Source: Macrotis lagotis | Lineage: Eukaryota > Chordata > Mammalia > Peramelemorphia > Peramelidae | NCBI RefSeq assembly: GCF_037893015.1 | Contig: NC_133658.1 | Location: forward strand, 140,845,822-140,909,821 | Direction: 5' to 3' | DNA: 64,000 nucleotides | Part shown: positions 24,722-36,924 of the stretch, piece after piece | Numbering within the stretch: position 1 is the first letter of the stretch | Layout: every line of letters begins with the position of its first letter | Notes under the pieces: generated by a model | What the model was told of the DNA's origin: nothing | Databases searched by the model: none | Seen by the model: only the letters and a program-made list of their open reading frames with translations | Program-made: the position numbers and the translations under genes

Positions 24722-24722
24722 A
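24684..24722 (+). repeat. (GAT)n microsatellite
   Basis: Thirteen uninterrupted atg/gat units. Confidence 0.95.
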
Positions 24723-24831
24723 AGTAGTAGTATCTGATAGTTATAGAACTATGGTTTATAAAGGCCTTTTGACATGGCAGAGGCAACTGAGAAACACTGA
24801 GAATAGGGTACTGAGCCAGGTCAGAAAGTTT

Positions 24832-25070
24832 GTTGTTATTGATATTGAGTCATTTCAGTTGTGTCTAACTCTCTGTGACCCCATTTGGGGTTTTCTTAGC
24901 AAAAATACTAGAATGGTTCACCATTTCCTTCTCTAGCTCATTTTACAGATGAGGAAATTGAGGTAAACAGGGTTAAGTTACTTAACCATGGTCGCAAAAG
25001 CAGTAACTTGGATTTGACTTCAGGTCTTCCTGACGCCAGCCCCACCATTTTATTCAGCGTCCCACCTCTC
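24832..25070 (-). mobile_element. type-2 SINE, antisense
   Basis: Contains gagtcatttcagttgtgtct, ccatttggggttttcttagc, gatgaggaaattgaggtaa and cttcaggtcttcctgac. A partial sense copy abuts it at the high-coordinate side. Confidence 0.88.
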
Positions 25071-25143
25071 TTGGAGTCAGGAAGATCTGAGATCAAATCC
25101 ATCTTACTAGCTGTAACTCTGGGCAAGTCACTTAATCTCTGGT
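25071..25143 (+). mobile_element. partial SINE, sense
   Basis: Only the middle of a tRNA-type SINE (ttggagtcaggaagatctga to gggcaagtcacttaatct). It sits tail to tail with the previous SINE and directly beside the inverted L1 junction copy. Confidence 0.65.
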
Positions 25144-25325
25144 CACATAGGAATGTTTTTCTTTTTATTCTTTTTTTTTGAGTTTTGGGTTTGAATGTCA
25201 GATTTCTATTCAGCTCTAGTCTTTTCAACAGGAATACTTGAAAGTCCTTTATTATGATAAATGTTGGAGAGGATGTGGAAAAACTGGGGCACTAAGGCAC
25301 TATTGGTGGAATTGTGAATTGATCC
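25144..25325 (-). repeat. inverted repeat arm B (copy of a fossil junction)
   Basis: Reverse complement of 23211-23390 with about 12 mismatches and a 2-bp gap. It carries an L1 ORF2 end fused to L1 ORF1 at the same base as arm A, without the longer L1 flanks. It ends beside a MIR-like tail on one side and a SINE fragment on the other. Confidence 0.85.
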
Positions 25326-26098
<773 letters not shown>

Positions 26099-26114
26099 AA
26101 TAAATGTTCCTTCC

Positions 26115-26860
26115 TTTTCCTTTTCCCTCTAATCTACATTTCATGTTGATAACACAAGGGAAATTTTCCCAAAATTTGAGTAGCCAAGGCCCTATGCTGT
26201 TACTACTAATTCTCAGGATTTTAGGAATAACTCTGATATAGGGAAATATCATCCTTCTACTTACCACTGTAATTCTGAGAGCCTCCCAACATAACTTCCC
26301 ACTGATGTCATCACTGACACTTAAGAAACATTTAGTAAATGAGAAAGCAAAAGCAAGAAATAGTCATAATTATTATAATAGTGAATATATAATAGTAATT
26401 ATAATCATATTAATAAAATAGAATTTTTCTCAATAAAAGGCAAGAAGTTAAAAAAAATGCTAACCGACCTACACAATCTGGGTCACATTCTTCAATATAT
26501 CAATGCACATAGAATTTCTGTGGAGGAAAGTGGATGTACCTACAGAAAATTATTAGATGAGGGAGATGAGTAGGGAAATCTCAGCACTGGGGCAAGCAAG
26601 CCTGCATGTAGATGATCTCTTTTAGGAAATAGTCTGTCCCCATGCATTACCTATTTCTGTTCTGAACCTTCCTGTTCTCTTGCAAACAGACCCATTTTTC
26701 CTACTACTCTCAGGCCATTGAATCAGTGTTAAATTCATTTAGAAAAGCAACAACATAACACCCTTTCATTAATAGCAGTTTGTAGCCAGAGTCCATTGGT
26801 ATGGAACTCTGTGAGAGGTAGAAGAGGCTCCAGCCTCTTGCAGCCCCTTTTAGGACTCTT
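26115..26860. other. unassigned stretch
   Basis: AT-rich around 26.35-26.45 kb. No gene or repeat recognised. Confidence 0.35.
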
Positions 26861-26865
26861 TGGGA

Positions 26866-27120
26866 AGCTCCATAGTGTAGCAGACCTGGTACAGGACCTG
26901 GAGCCAGGAAGACTCATCTTGCTGAGTTCAAATCCAATCTCAGACACTATCAGTATGACTCTGGGCAAGTTATTTCATCCTGTTTGCTTCAGTTTTCTCA
27001 TCTGTAAAATGAGATGGAGAAAGAAATGGTAAACCACTTCAGTATTCTTGGCTAAGAAAACTCAAATGAGGCCACAAAGAGTCAGATACAACTGAAAAAT
27101 GACTAAAGAACAACAACAAA
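26866..27120 (+). mobile_element. type-2 SINE, first half of a dimer
   Basis: Sense copy ending gtcagatacaactgaaaaat then acaacaacaaa. It shares diagnostic variants with 28547-28802 (cttgctgagttcaaatcc, gtttgcttcagttttctcat), so both belong to one subfamily. A type-1 SINE follows with no gap. Confidence 0.9.
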
Positions 27121-27285
27121 GGTGTAGCTAGGTGGTGCAATGGATAGAGCTGGCCCTGAAGTCAAGAGGACCTGAGTTCAAATCTAGCCTCGACACTTAA
27201 TAATTACCTAGCTGTGTGACCTTGGGCAAGTCACTTAACCCCATTGCCTTGCAAAAAGAAATCAAAAACAAAAAAAAACAAAATT
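27121..27285 (+). mobile_element. type-1 SINE, second half of a dimer
   Basis: Begins ggtgtagctaggtggtgc directly after the acaacaacaaa tail and ends in an A-rich tail. Confidence 0.9.
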
Positions 27286-27639
27286 TGAACTTTTCAAGTT
27301 TCCAATATTCTTTAGGGCTTCAATTAGTGAATCACTTCAGGTGACTATCTCTTTATGCCTAGAGAAGGAAGATGGAAGAGGTCAACTCCACATCAGGTTG
27401 CTAAAAGAAAATACTGGGAAGATATAAGTGGAGCTGGCAGTCTTTATGATGTCCCTATTTCCATCTTGCTACTCTAGAGACTTCTGGAAGTTTCCCCTTG
27501 CTTTCTATGGGAGGGTATCTTCACTGTGTTTTGTTTGGTACTTATTCTATGCATGCCTTCTCTGATTTCTGTTTTTCTATAATTCATATAAATGAATGTC
27601 TTTGCTATTCATGGTGGAACTGGTATTTGGTGGGGAAAG

Positions 27640-28190
27640 GATCAATCAGGAACTGTGCTAAATCTTGGGGACACAAAAAAAAGGCAAGAGACATGGAAAA
27701 GATAACATGCAAACAGATACAAAGATACAAAAATGCTATAGCCAGAATAAATAGGAAATATTAAAAGAAGGAAAGTACTGGAATTAAGAGGGATTGGAGA
27801 AAGCTTCCTATAGAAGCTAAGATTTTAGTTGAGACAAAGGAAGTCAGTAATCAGAGTGGAGGAAGGAAAATGTTTCAGACATGGGGGACAGTCAGAGAAA
27901 ATGCCTAGAGACAAGAGATGGAGGGTCTTTTCATGGAATAAGTAGGAGACCAATGTCAACTGGATTAAAGAGTATGCATTGGGGAATAAAGTGCAAGATG
28001 GCTGAAAAGACAGGAAGGAACTAGGTAATAGAGGACTTTGAAGGCCAAACAGATAATTTTGTATTTGATCCTAGAAACTACAAAAATTCACTGGAGTATT
28101 TTCGTTTTTTTTTTGGTGGGGGGTGGAATTGCCATCATGAGACCTGAGCTTTAGAAAAATTATTTTGGATAGAATGCATTTGAATTTCAC
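27640..28190 (+). repeat. old interspersed repeat, family not named
   Basis: The sequence cagacatgggggacagtc, gagaaaatgcctagag, gaggactttgaaggccaaa and attttgtatttgatcctag belongs to a common mammalian/marsupial repeat I recognise by wording but cannot place. No coding potential. Confidence 0.45.
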
Positions 28191-28209
28191 TTCTCCTATT
28201 TACTAACTT

Positions 28210-28458
28210 CTTGTTGTTCAGTCTTTTTTTTTCCAGACAAGTTCAACTCCTTGTGACCCCTTTTGGGATTTTCTTGGCAAAGATACTGGAGTGGTTTGTA
28301 ATTTCCTTTTCCAGCTAATTTTACCGATGAGGAAACTGAGGCAAACATGAGGCAAACATGACTTATACAGCGTCACACAATTAGTCTGTATCTGAGTCTG
28401 AAATCAGGTCTTCCTAAGTCCAAGCTAAGCTTCAATCCACTGCACTATCAGGCTGTCC
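28210..28458 (-). mobile_element. type-2 SINE, antisense
   Basis: Contains cccttttgggattttcttgg, tactggagtggtttgtaatt and a local duplication of gaggcaaacat. Confidence 0.88.
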
Positions 28459-28546
28459 TTACTATTTGACTTAAATCAGTTCCTCTTTCTGAGTGCCATT
28501 TTCCTCATCTGTAAAATGGACATAATATTTATATAAAAGGGTGATT

Positions 28547-28802
28547 GAGGGGGCAGCTGGGTGGTGTAGGGGACCCGGTGCAGGATCTGGAGCCATATTG
28601 CTGAGTTCAAATCCAATCTGAGACACTTACTGTCTGTATGACCCTGGGCAAATTATTTCACCCTTGTTTGCTTCAGTTTTCTCATCTGTAAAATGAGCTA
28701 GAGAAAGAAATGGTAAACCACTCCAGTATTCTTTGCTAAGAAAACTCAAATGAGGCCACAAAGAGTCAGATACAACTGAAAAATGACTTAACAACAACAA
28801 CA
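28547..28802 (+). mobile_element. type-2 SINE, first half of a second dimer
   Basis: Same subfamily and same end (gaaaaatgacttaacaacaa) as 26866-27120. Confidence 0.9.
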
Positions 28803-28960
28803 AAAGTGCAGCTAGATGGTGTAGTGGTTAGAGCACTGGTCCTGGAATCAGGACAAATGAGTTCAAGTCTGGCCTCAGACGCTTAATAATTACCTAGCTG
28901 TGTGGCCTTGGACAAGTCACTTAACTTCATTGCCTTAAACAAAAAAAAAGGGGGGGGGTG
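28803..28960 (+). mobile_element. type-1 SINE, second half of a second dimer
   Basis: Begins gtgcagctagatggtgtag right after acaacaacaaaa and ends in a short A tract followed by nine G. Confidence 0.9.
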
Positions 28961-29840
28961 ATTGTGAGACTAGAATGAGATAAGGGAGGTGAAAATTCAG
29001 AATTTCAGGAACATTTAAGAGCCCTTGCTATTACCTATGCCTATGGGACCCTCTCTGATGTACATATATGTATGCTCTTTTTTTCCTAGCTCTGTGATAT
29101 TCAAATTTTGGAGAGAAATGTATTCTTGAGCTGGAGAGCAGATAGATGACTTGGGTAGATTTCGTTTTAGGCCAATGCAAATTCTTTAGGTGGATCAAAG
29201 CCCAGGCTTGTCTACCGCCCACAATCCCCACCCAAAACCGCCCCAAGAGAACTTCCTGCCTCACATCTCAGAGTGAAAGTGCCCAGAGGGTATGAGTTTG
29301 GGGTGGGGGTGGGGAGGGAAGGGAAGTGAAGAGAAAATTCTTATAGTTTAAGGCCCTAGCCAAAGCCCCAGTGGTCTCCCTAAAGTAGAGAATTGTGGTG
29401 GCAAATCTCTCAGTACTATTTTTTCAGTTGTACAGTCAAAACTTGACTCTTCAGCAATTTTGAAGGGAGTAATTTACTCATTTTCTCATATTGTAGGAAA
29501 ATTTCTAATTACAAGAAGCTCAAATCTTGGGTAGACCTTCAGAGTTCATAGTTGGAGAGACTCATCACCAGTTTGGGCACAGGGTGATGAATTTTTTTTT
29601 TAACCACAATGCCTTTCAAATACCATCCCCTAAATCAAGATGATCTCTATTGAAGGTTTTGTCAATAGAAGAGGTGCCCACACCAAAGGAATCACAAAAT
29701 GTTCAAGTATTGGAGAAATATCTCAGCACCTAGAATAGCTCCCAGCATCTAGAAACAGGGACTGAACCTAAGGTTTTCCTGGAATAGGGATCTGTTCCTT
29801 GGGGAAGATCTCTCTTTCCAAAGCAATGCTGTAACTTCTC
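28961..29840. other. unassigned stretch
   Basis: No gene recognised. There is a G-rich block at 29.30-29.32 kb and a faint antisense MIR trace at about 29850-29930. Confidence 0.35.
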
Positions 29841-29958
29841 AACATTTTATAGATTAAGTGACTTGCCAAGGGTAACCCAAACAGATGCCAGAAGCAGGAC
29901 TCTTTCTTAAGGCCCAAACCTCTGGTAACTTTTGTCCTTGGTTAAGACAAACTCTGGG

Positions 29959-30111
29959 GGCAGCTAGATGGCACAGTGAATAGAGCACCAACCTTGGAGT
30001 CAAGAGTACCTGGGTTCAAATCCAACCTCAGACACTTAATAATTACCTAGTCGCATGGCCTTGGGCAAGCCACTTAACCCCATTGCCTTAAAAATTCTAA
30101 AAAAAAAAAAA
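29959..30111 (+). mobile_element. type-1 SINE, sense
   Basis: Full-length with a clean A-tail and a perfect 15-bp target duplication aagacaaactctggg (29944-29958 and 30112-30126). A recent-looking insertion. Confidence 0.97.
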
Positions 30112-30497
30112 AAGACAAACTCTGGGAAACTTAACACAAATTTATTTTCAACAGTCCAAAACTTAATAAGGATCTCTCCTCACTTTGGGGGTTCCTTCCT
30201 TTATAATGGTCAATTTCTATTGATTTTGTTTTTCATTTCTTTTGAATGGAGGAATAGATTGCTGCCCTATACCCTTCTGCCTTCTGTATCCAGTAGTTTT
30301 TTAGGGGAGAGGGAGAGATCTCAAGTAAGAATCAAACCTAGCTATAAGTGATTTTCCTTGAGGGCTTCCAGCTGGGGAAATAAAGTACCAGAGAATTAGA
30401 GAAAAAGAATTTAATTCCTCTCTATGGAGTCAAGCTCTTCCAGGACTGAACTCAGTATAAATACTTTGGTCCAAAACTGAGAAAGGTCTCTTAGTGG

Positions 30498-30507
<10 letters not shown>

Positions 30508-30566
<59 letters not shown>
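30508..30566 (+). repeat. (GA)n microsatellite
   Basis: About 55 bp of uninterrupted GA. Confidence 0.97.
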
Positions 30567-30568
<2 letters not shown>

Positions 30569-31148
30569 TCTGGGTTGTTATCATGTCCCTAGACCAAGTG
30601 AGTTCTAACTCTAATATTGAAGGAGAGGAAAAGATTGAAGATGGGGAAAATGGGTTGTGCTTTAGTAAAGATAGCCTTTTAGGAACTAAAAGACAGGCTC
30701 TTTTTGAAAAGATAGCCTAGGGATCATTTCTCTTTTAAATATACCTGCTCTGGACTCAGGATAGGTTGAGGGATGTATTTTTCTGGCAAGAACAATGAAA
30801 GGGCTAGTTCTGCTTGACTATGCAAATTTGTTACTGGGACTCTGTTTTTCTTTTTTCTTTTTTTAAGGAGAAGAAAGTAGGGAGGAGGGAGAGTTCTATT
30901 AATTGAAAGTAAATCTAAATTTTAAAGTTAAATAGAAAAGCACATGAATAAACAAATAATTATACCTGCCATTGGTGTCTCCAGGGCAAAATGTTAGAAA
31001 TGTTTAAGAACCAACTTGGAGTGGGGGAAATGTACCAATAACACACTTTTAAATTTAATAGGTTTCATTAGCTTTTTTCTCCATCACTTTTTTTAACTCT
31101 AGACAATCAACAAAACAATAACTCAAACCCGGTTTCTAAGGTATAAAT

Positions 31149-31336
31149 CAGGGGTGGGGAAACCTTTTTTTCTGCCAAGACCATTTAGATATTTAAAACA
31201 TTGTTCCCCTGCTATATTTGGTCAAACATTTAATGAATTCACCCCTAAAAACTCCCAGATTTATTGAATTTTGATTCTCACTTCAGTTGCTATGACAATG
31301 CCTGACCAAATGGTCCAAAGACTAATATAAATGCTT
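31149..31336 (+). mobile_element. hAT-type MITE, copy 2
   Basis: Starts with the intact terminus caggggtggggaaacc and matches copy 1 at 24.4 kb along its length. The right terminus is lost. Confidence 0.68.
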
Positions 31337-31694
31337 ACAGTGACAATTTAATAGTAGTCCTTGAAGACTGTTTAAGTTAACTCTAGCACCTCCCTGGCTA
31401 ATAGGAAAGATAGGGTTGTGAAAGTCACAGTAGTGGGGAAAAAGAGTTATGCTGACAAAAGTTCCCTCCAGAGTCCAAGGCAATTCATTTCTGTGAACAG
31501 AGCCTTACTGCTGGTATATTGATAAGAAGCACTTCCCTTTATGGACTCCCCTTATGAACTCCATAGACCAGAAAATGGTAGATGTGGAAGAGACCTGGAA
31601 AGATGGAATGGACATTAAAATAGAGCTCAAAAAATTCCAGAACTGCAAAAGATTTTAAATCATGGATGGTAAAGGCATCATTAAATGAAAAAAA

Positions 31695-32110
31695 GAAATA
31701 GTATGGTAGATTTGGAAGGAACCTCAGAGAACATCTAGTTAATTCTCTTCATTTTATAGATGGAGGAAATTGAGGTCCAGAGAGGAAAAAAGTAACTGTC
31801 CAAAGCCATGCCTTTGTTGCTGTTGTATCATTTATGTTGTCTGAAACTCCATGACCCCATTTGAGGTTTTCTTGGCAAAGATATTAGAATGATTTGTCAT
31901 TTCCTTCTCCAACTCATTCTACAGATGAGGAAACTGAGACAAACAGGGTGAAGTGACTTGCCAAGGGTCACACAGCTAGTAAGTATCTGATGTTTGATGA
32001 TGATTCTTCCTGACTCTATCTCCTGTGCCACATAGAATGCCTTTAATGGCAAAAACAGGATTGGAATGACTTCTTAACTCCAAGTTCAGTGACCTTTCTA
32101 CCATACCATA
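31695..32110 (-). repeat. MIR split by a SINE
   Basis: The left part (gaacatctagttaattctct to cagagaggaaaaaagtaact) and right part (ttggaatgacttcttaact) are MIR antisense, separated by the type-2 SINE at 31811-32036. Confidence 0.65.
31811..32036 (-). mobile_element. type-2 SINE, antisense
   Basis: ccatttgaggttttcttggc, gatgaggaaactgagacaa and gggtcacacagctagtaagt are clear. Nested in a MIR. Confidence 0.9.
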
Positions 32111-32214
32111 ATACTTTTTTTTACCATAATGCTTTTAATTATAATATTGCTTCAAATGATTCATGATTTCAACATTGCAGAGGCCTTTTCCGTCAACACA
32201 AATCATCATCTTTT

Positions 32215-32380
32215 TTGTTGTTTTTAACATTTGTTTTTTTTATAAGATTTTGCATTCCAAATTTTTCTCCTTCCTTCCCTCCCTGTCCCCCTCCCTAAGC
32301 TAGCAAACAATCTAATATAGATTATAAATGTGCAATCATGTTAAACATTTTTCCACATTCATGATCTTTTCAAACTTTAG
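32215..32380 (-). mobile_element. short L1 tail, second subfamily
   Basis: Antisense 3' end like that at 22.6 kb: ccaaatttttctccttcctt, then aatgtgcaatcatgttaaac. Truncated after about 165 bp. Confidence 0.7.
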
Positions 32381-33239
32381 AAGACAGAATTATGATAGTT
32401 GTGACTAATAGAGATCCATGCACTAGTGTCCAACCTTTTGGAAATTAACCTCTCCACACTTATCTAGGCTGCTTCCTAGAGGAAAAACATTCAGTCAAAT
32501 TACAGGATACATATTCAAAGTCTTTCTAAAGTCTCGGAGTAATTATGGTGGTGATGGGAGGAGTATGTTCACCTTATCAAAGTTCCAACACAGCATTGGT
32601 CTAACCAAGTTCATATGAGAAAGTGACTGATGGATGAGTCCTTCTCTCAGCTTCCATTGGAAGTGTCTCCTGAAGACCATTCCTTACTCTTTGAGTAATG
32701 CTTACTTGACTGCAGGCCTTGACATGGGCTTCTCTTCTCTAATGTCTATGACTTGCTCTTCTGATCTTTCCAAACTCCCAGCATCTAGAGATACCATTCT
32801 CTTCACTACATATCATGAATGAGTCACCAAGATCCTTTAGATATGAAAGTGCAAAAGGAAAATTGCTGAAGCTAACAGACCTTGAATGCCTCCAAAGGCA
32901 ATCAGATAAGACTTGCCTTCAACATGAGGTTAGTGGGTCAGAACAAGTGTTGGAATTATTATATACTCAACCTCTTCAAATAAGTTCCTTTATATATTAT
33001 CACAATTCTCCTGGAAGGAGTTCCTTAGTATCTTCCACATAGAGATACCATCTGAGACACTTAGCACATTTGTCAGACCCCCTTTATGTCTATAAAATGA
33101 AAGGATTGGATTAGATGACCTCTGGAAACTGTTCTGAGTCTAGGAGCCTATGGAAATATGTGCTACAGACAAAATAAATACAAAGTGATGGGCTGGGGCC
33201 CCAGTAACAATCAGAGAAGGCATAATTGTAATTCATAGG

Positions 33240-33445
33240 GATAGCATGCACTACAGTTTACAGAAGCCATTCATCACAACATTCCTATGAGGTAGGCATT
33301 CCAAGCTTTCTTATCTCTTTTTACAGTGGAGTAAACTGGGGTTGAGAGTCATGAACCAACATGCTCATCATCACACATCTATTAAGTGTCAGAGATGGAA
33401 CATGAATCCAAGTTTTCTGAGTCCTAGCTCAAGGCTCTATCCAGG
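33240..33445 (-). repeat. MIR, antisense
   Basis: aacattcctatgaggtaggc, tttttacagtggagtaaact and caaggctctatcca in order. Confidence 0.65.
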
Positions 33446-33517
33446 CTTTCTTTGAAAGTGTTGAGGACGAAAACTCTGAGGTAAGACTTAATGAGATGTC
33501 ATGATTCATAATCTAGA

Positions 33518-33845
33518 ATGGGAGCTTGTAACCTGGGGGGGGTCTGTAAAATTATGGTTTTTTAAAAAATTTTGATATCTGTATCTCTTTTTCAAATTTT
33601 TTATTTATTTAAGATAATGGGGTTGAGTGACCTGCCTAAGGTCACACAGCTAAGTAATTATTAAGTGTTTGAGGCTGGATTTGAATGCAGGTCCTCCTGA
33701 TTCCAGGGCCAGTGCTCTATCCACTGTGCCACCTAGCTGCCCCTGATATCTGTATCTCAATATAATTGGTTTCCATTGTAACCATGTTATTTTATTTTAT
33801 ATATTTAAAAGCATTATTCTGAGAAAAAAATCCATAAGCCTCACT
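33518..33845 (+). mobile_element. second hAT-like MITE family, split by a SINE
   Basis: gagcttgtaacctggggggg, then ttttgatatctgtatctc, then aatataattggtttccattg and attattctgagaaaaaaatc match a MER5-style element also seen at 56.75 kb. The name is from memory. Confidence 0.55.
33588..33743 (-). mobile_element. type-1 SINE inside the MITE
   Basis: Full-length antisense copy with a perfect 15-bp target duplication tgatatctgtatctc (33573-33587 and 33744-33758). Confidence 0.96.
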
Positions 33846-33849
33846 CCTA

Positions 33850-35590
33850 TTCTGAAGGATTTAGGCTGAGGTTTCATACTCTAGAGATGTAGAGATGACA
33901 TAAAGTTCACACACTGATGCAAAACAGAATGACTCAAGATAGAAATGTTACCATTATACCCTATAGATTATTTTGTCCAGTTCTTTTATTTGTATAAATA
34001 AAGCAATTTAGAGAACTGTATGGATTTCCTCAAGGTTTCATGGTGACAGAATTAGAATTCATCTATGCAATGAAGGGTTATTTATGAAGTCTTTTTTCAG
34101 ATTCAGGAGCAAAAGAAGTAAGAGGGTTGGGCAGAATGAAATAATGACTTAGAAATAGTATTGTGGTACTATTACTAAAAGTTCTTGAGAACTCAGCTTA
34201 AGAAAAAAAGGTATATAGTTTCCTCACAAGATAACTATATTACTGACTTCGTATATATGTACGTATTAAGGGTATTGAATTTCTTTCCTTCTCAGTGAGT
34301 GAAAGAGGGGTAGAGGAAAGAAGGCAATTTAAAACTGAAAATGAAAATTTCACCATGCTATTTTATCACATAAAGTAAAATTGCTTCTAAAATATTCTAA
34401 AGCATCCTCCCTTTTTGCTTTTGCATTGTTTGCCTTCCATCATTCTACTGGTACCATCTGACTCATCCAAATCTACCTGACAAAACTACCATCTAGTTCC
34501 CCCCAGGTCTGCCTTAACTTTTCATTCTAGGGAGATGGTGGGAATTGGAAGATTCATAGGAAGTTGGGAAATGATTTTAACGAGCAAGAAAGTCATTTTG
34601 AATTAGATCTGAGAAGAGGGAAAGTTGATGACAGTGAGGACAGGGTAGAGTTATGGGTAGTAACGGTAACTGTGAGTAGAAATCAGTTTGACTGAATATT
34701 TAAGAAAGTTTGCTTAAAGGACGGAAATAATTTTGTAGCAAAACATTTATACAAAAACCAATCTAAAGAAAACAACTTACACACTGGAATCTGAAAGTCA
34801 TTCAGTTCCCAGGGGGGATGATCTCAGAAGTTAAAAGGAGAGAAATCCTCGCTATTAAATGTATTTTTAAATTGATTCCAGGAAGAGGACAGGCACTTAT
34901 CCCAGGGGAGGATTCTCAGCAGATGTGACTAGAAGACCTGAGGAGCTAAATACCCAAAGAAGAAAGGGAAGAGGTCACCATTGACAGAAAAATTTATCAG
35001 ATCTTGTTTTAGTTGATATAGATATGACCACTATTGAAACTGGGCAAGACTGGAAAGGTGAGGGTGAGGAGGAAGAATGGGCACAAAAGGTCATGCTGGC
35101 CATTTGAGGTCACAAGGGAGTGACATCATTGGAAGAATTTGGTAAGTAGTTCCAAGGCTTTTGGAGGAGCAATCTTAGGAACGGAAAACAGCCATCCTGG
35201 ACAGTTGCAGAATGCCATAAATAAATCCCAAGAGGGCCGTCTTCTGAAATGTGCCTGTCAGAATGATGACCAGCTCAAGAGGCAACAGAGCTTACTCCAA
35301 ACAAACAAGCAGTCCCTGGAGGGTAGAAGGGAGAACTGAAGATTCAGAGAGAACTTGTGGTCTTGCCAGAAGCAACTCTAGCTCTACTTGGTCTCCCATC
35401 TCTCCATGATACTCATTGGTCATTCCAGTCACACCTGTGCACACAAATGAGCTAATGAATTTAAAGTGCTATTATATAAATAACAGCAATTATTTTTTTA
35501 TTATCTATCAGCAGTAGCAGCAACATCCTTGACACTAGAATTCATATTTGGCAAACAATGTATTTTTTAGAAAGATGATATGAGACAGGA
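33850..35590. other. unassigned stretch
   Basis: About 1.7 kb without recognised repeats, gene or RNA. A 66-codon open frame at 35139-35339 has no known motif. Confidence 0.35.
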
Positions 35591-35725
35591 TGGGAAGCTG
35601 TGTGGTATAATGGAAAGAGCCCTGGCTTGGGAATCAGATGATCCCATATTTGCCACTGATTTGCTATGCGACCTTGTAAAATCAAATGAAGGGATTGGAC
35701 TAGATAACCTGTAAAATCTCTTTGA
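35590..35725 (+). repeat. MIR, sense
   Basis: gtgtggtataatggaaagag, ttgctatgcgaccttg and gaagggattggactagataa are standard MIR blocks. Confidence 0.75.
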
Positions 35726-36237
35726 GTAAATATAAAACATGAGCTACTGGTGCTTCTTTCAATTTGGAATTTTCATCATTAACAATAACTTATACATTCA
35801 GAAAATTGTACATTTTGCCAAATGCTTTCACAGGGACTTCTTTGGGAATTTTGTTCTGCTGGGGCACATAAAATTATGGAAATTTTCTTTCTATAAATCA
35901 ATATCACTAGTTGGTTAAACTGTCAATCAGCATAAAACAAGTCACTTGGGGTTATACCTTGTTGTCAAAGAAATGCCGGGGTATGATTGGTGTAGTCTCC
36001 TTATTCTCTACTGATTTGACTTAAGGAAAAAGGACCCAGGTAGTAGTTTGAGGAAGCTGTTCACACTCTTGCGTAGCAGAGATACCCATGAGGTATGAAT
36101 AAATGTAGATAAAAAAAATAATATAAAACCTGAAACCCTTGAGGGAGCAATTTTTAAAAAATTTGTGCTGTACCAGGAAAGTGATCCCTTCTTCCTCAAA
36201 TTTTGCATTTTATTTTTTAATTTAAAAGCCAGCAATT

Positions 36238-36302
36238 TTCCTTCCTTCCCCCCCTTCATTCCTCCCTTCCTTCTTTTTTTCCCTTCTCCCTCTCTCTATT
36301 CC
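36238..36302. repeat. CT-rich low-complexity tract
   Basis: Irregular CCTT/CCCT repeats on the plus strand. Confidence 0.8.
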
Positions 36303-36534
36303 ATTCATCAGTCTTTTCGTCCTTCCTTCTGGACTGGCCAATCATACCAGCCTTTAGAAGAATATGCAGAACACTTGGCTGATGCAATTTCCATTTGGAC
36401 TTTGGAACACAAGCAAACATTATGTGACCAATTCCAATCATGTGATGAGGATCCTCTTTGACTGGCTGAGCAGCCAAATATGGGATACAGTAACAGTCGA
36501 TCAGTTGTTGACTATAGTTGACCAGAATCTGCCC

Positions 36535-36687
36535 CTTTTTTTTATATATTTTTCAAGGCAATGGGGTTAAGTGGCTTGCCCAAGGCCACATGGCTAGGTA
36601 ATTATTAAGTGTCTGAGGTCAGATTTGAACCCAGGTACTCCTGACTCCAAGGCCAGTGCTCTATTTACTGGACCACCTAGCCGCCCC
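36535..36687 (-). mobile_element. type-1 SINE
   Basis: Full-length antisense copy. The right flank begins tctgtctc, and the duplication is not clear. Confidence 0.9.
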
Positions 36688-36737
36688 TCTGTCTCTTCTT
36701 CTAATTTGAGTTCCTCCTACCTGGTAGAATTATGTGA

Positions 36738-36901
36738 ACGTTGTTTTTTGGTTTTGATTTTTGTAGAGGAGTGGGGTTAAGTGACTTGTCCAAGGTCACA
36801 CAACTAGCCAGTATCAAACTTCTGAAGCTGGATTTGAACTCAGGTCCTTCTGATTCCAGGGTTGATGCTCTATTCATTGCATCACCACTGTACCCCATCT
36901 G
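36738..36901 (-). mobile_element. diverged SINE next to the previous one
   Basis: Older variant of the type-1 family (ggaccaggt-like parts replaced). The flanks cctggtagaattatgtgaa (36719-36737) and cctggtagacttatggtgaa (36902-36921) are a decayed target duplication. Confidence 0.82.
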
Positions 36902-36924
36902 CCTGGTAGACTTATGGTGAAAGA

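Noticed and set aside
24684-24722. GAT repeat and GA/CA arrays as possible CRISPR
   Set aside because: Plain microsatellites in vertebrate-type DNA, with no repeat-spacer structure.
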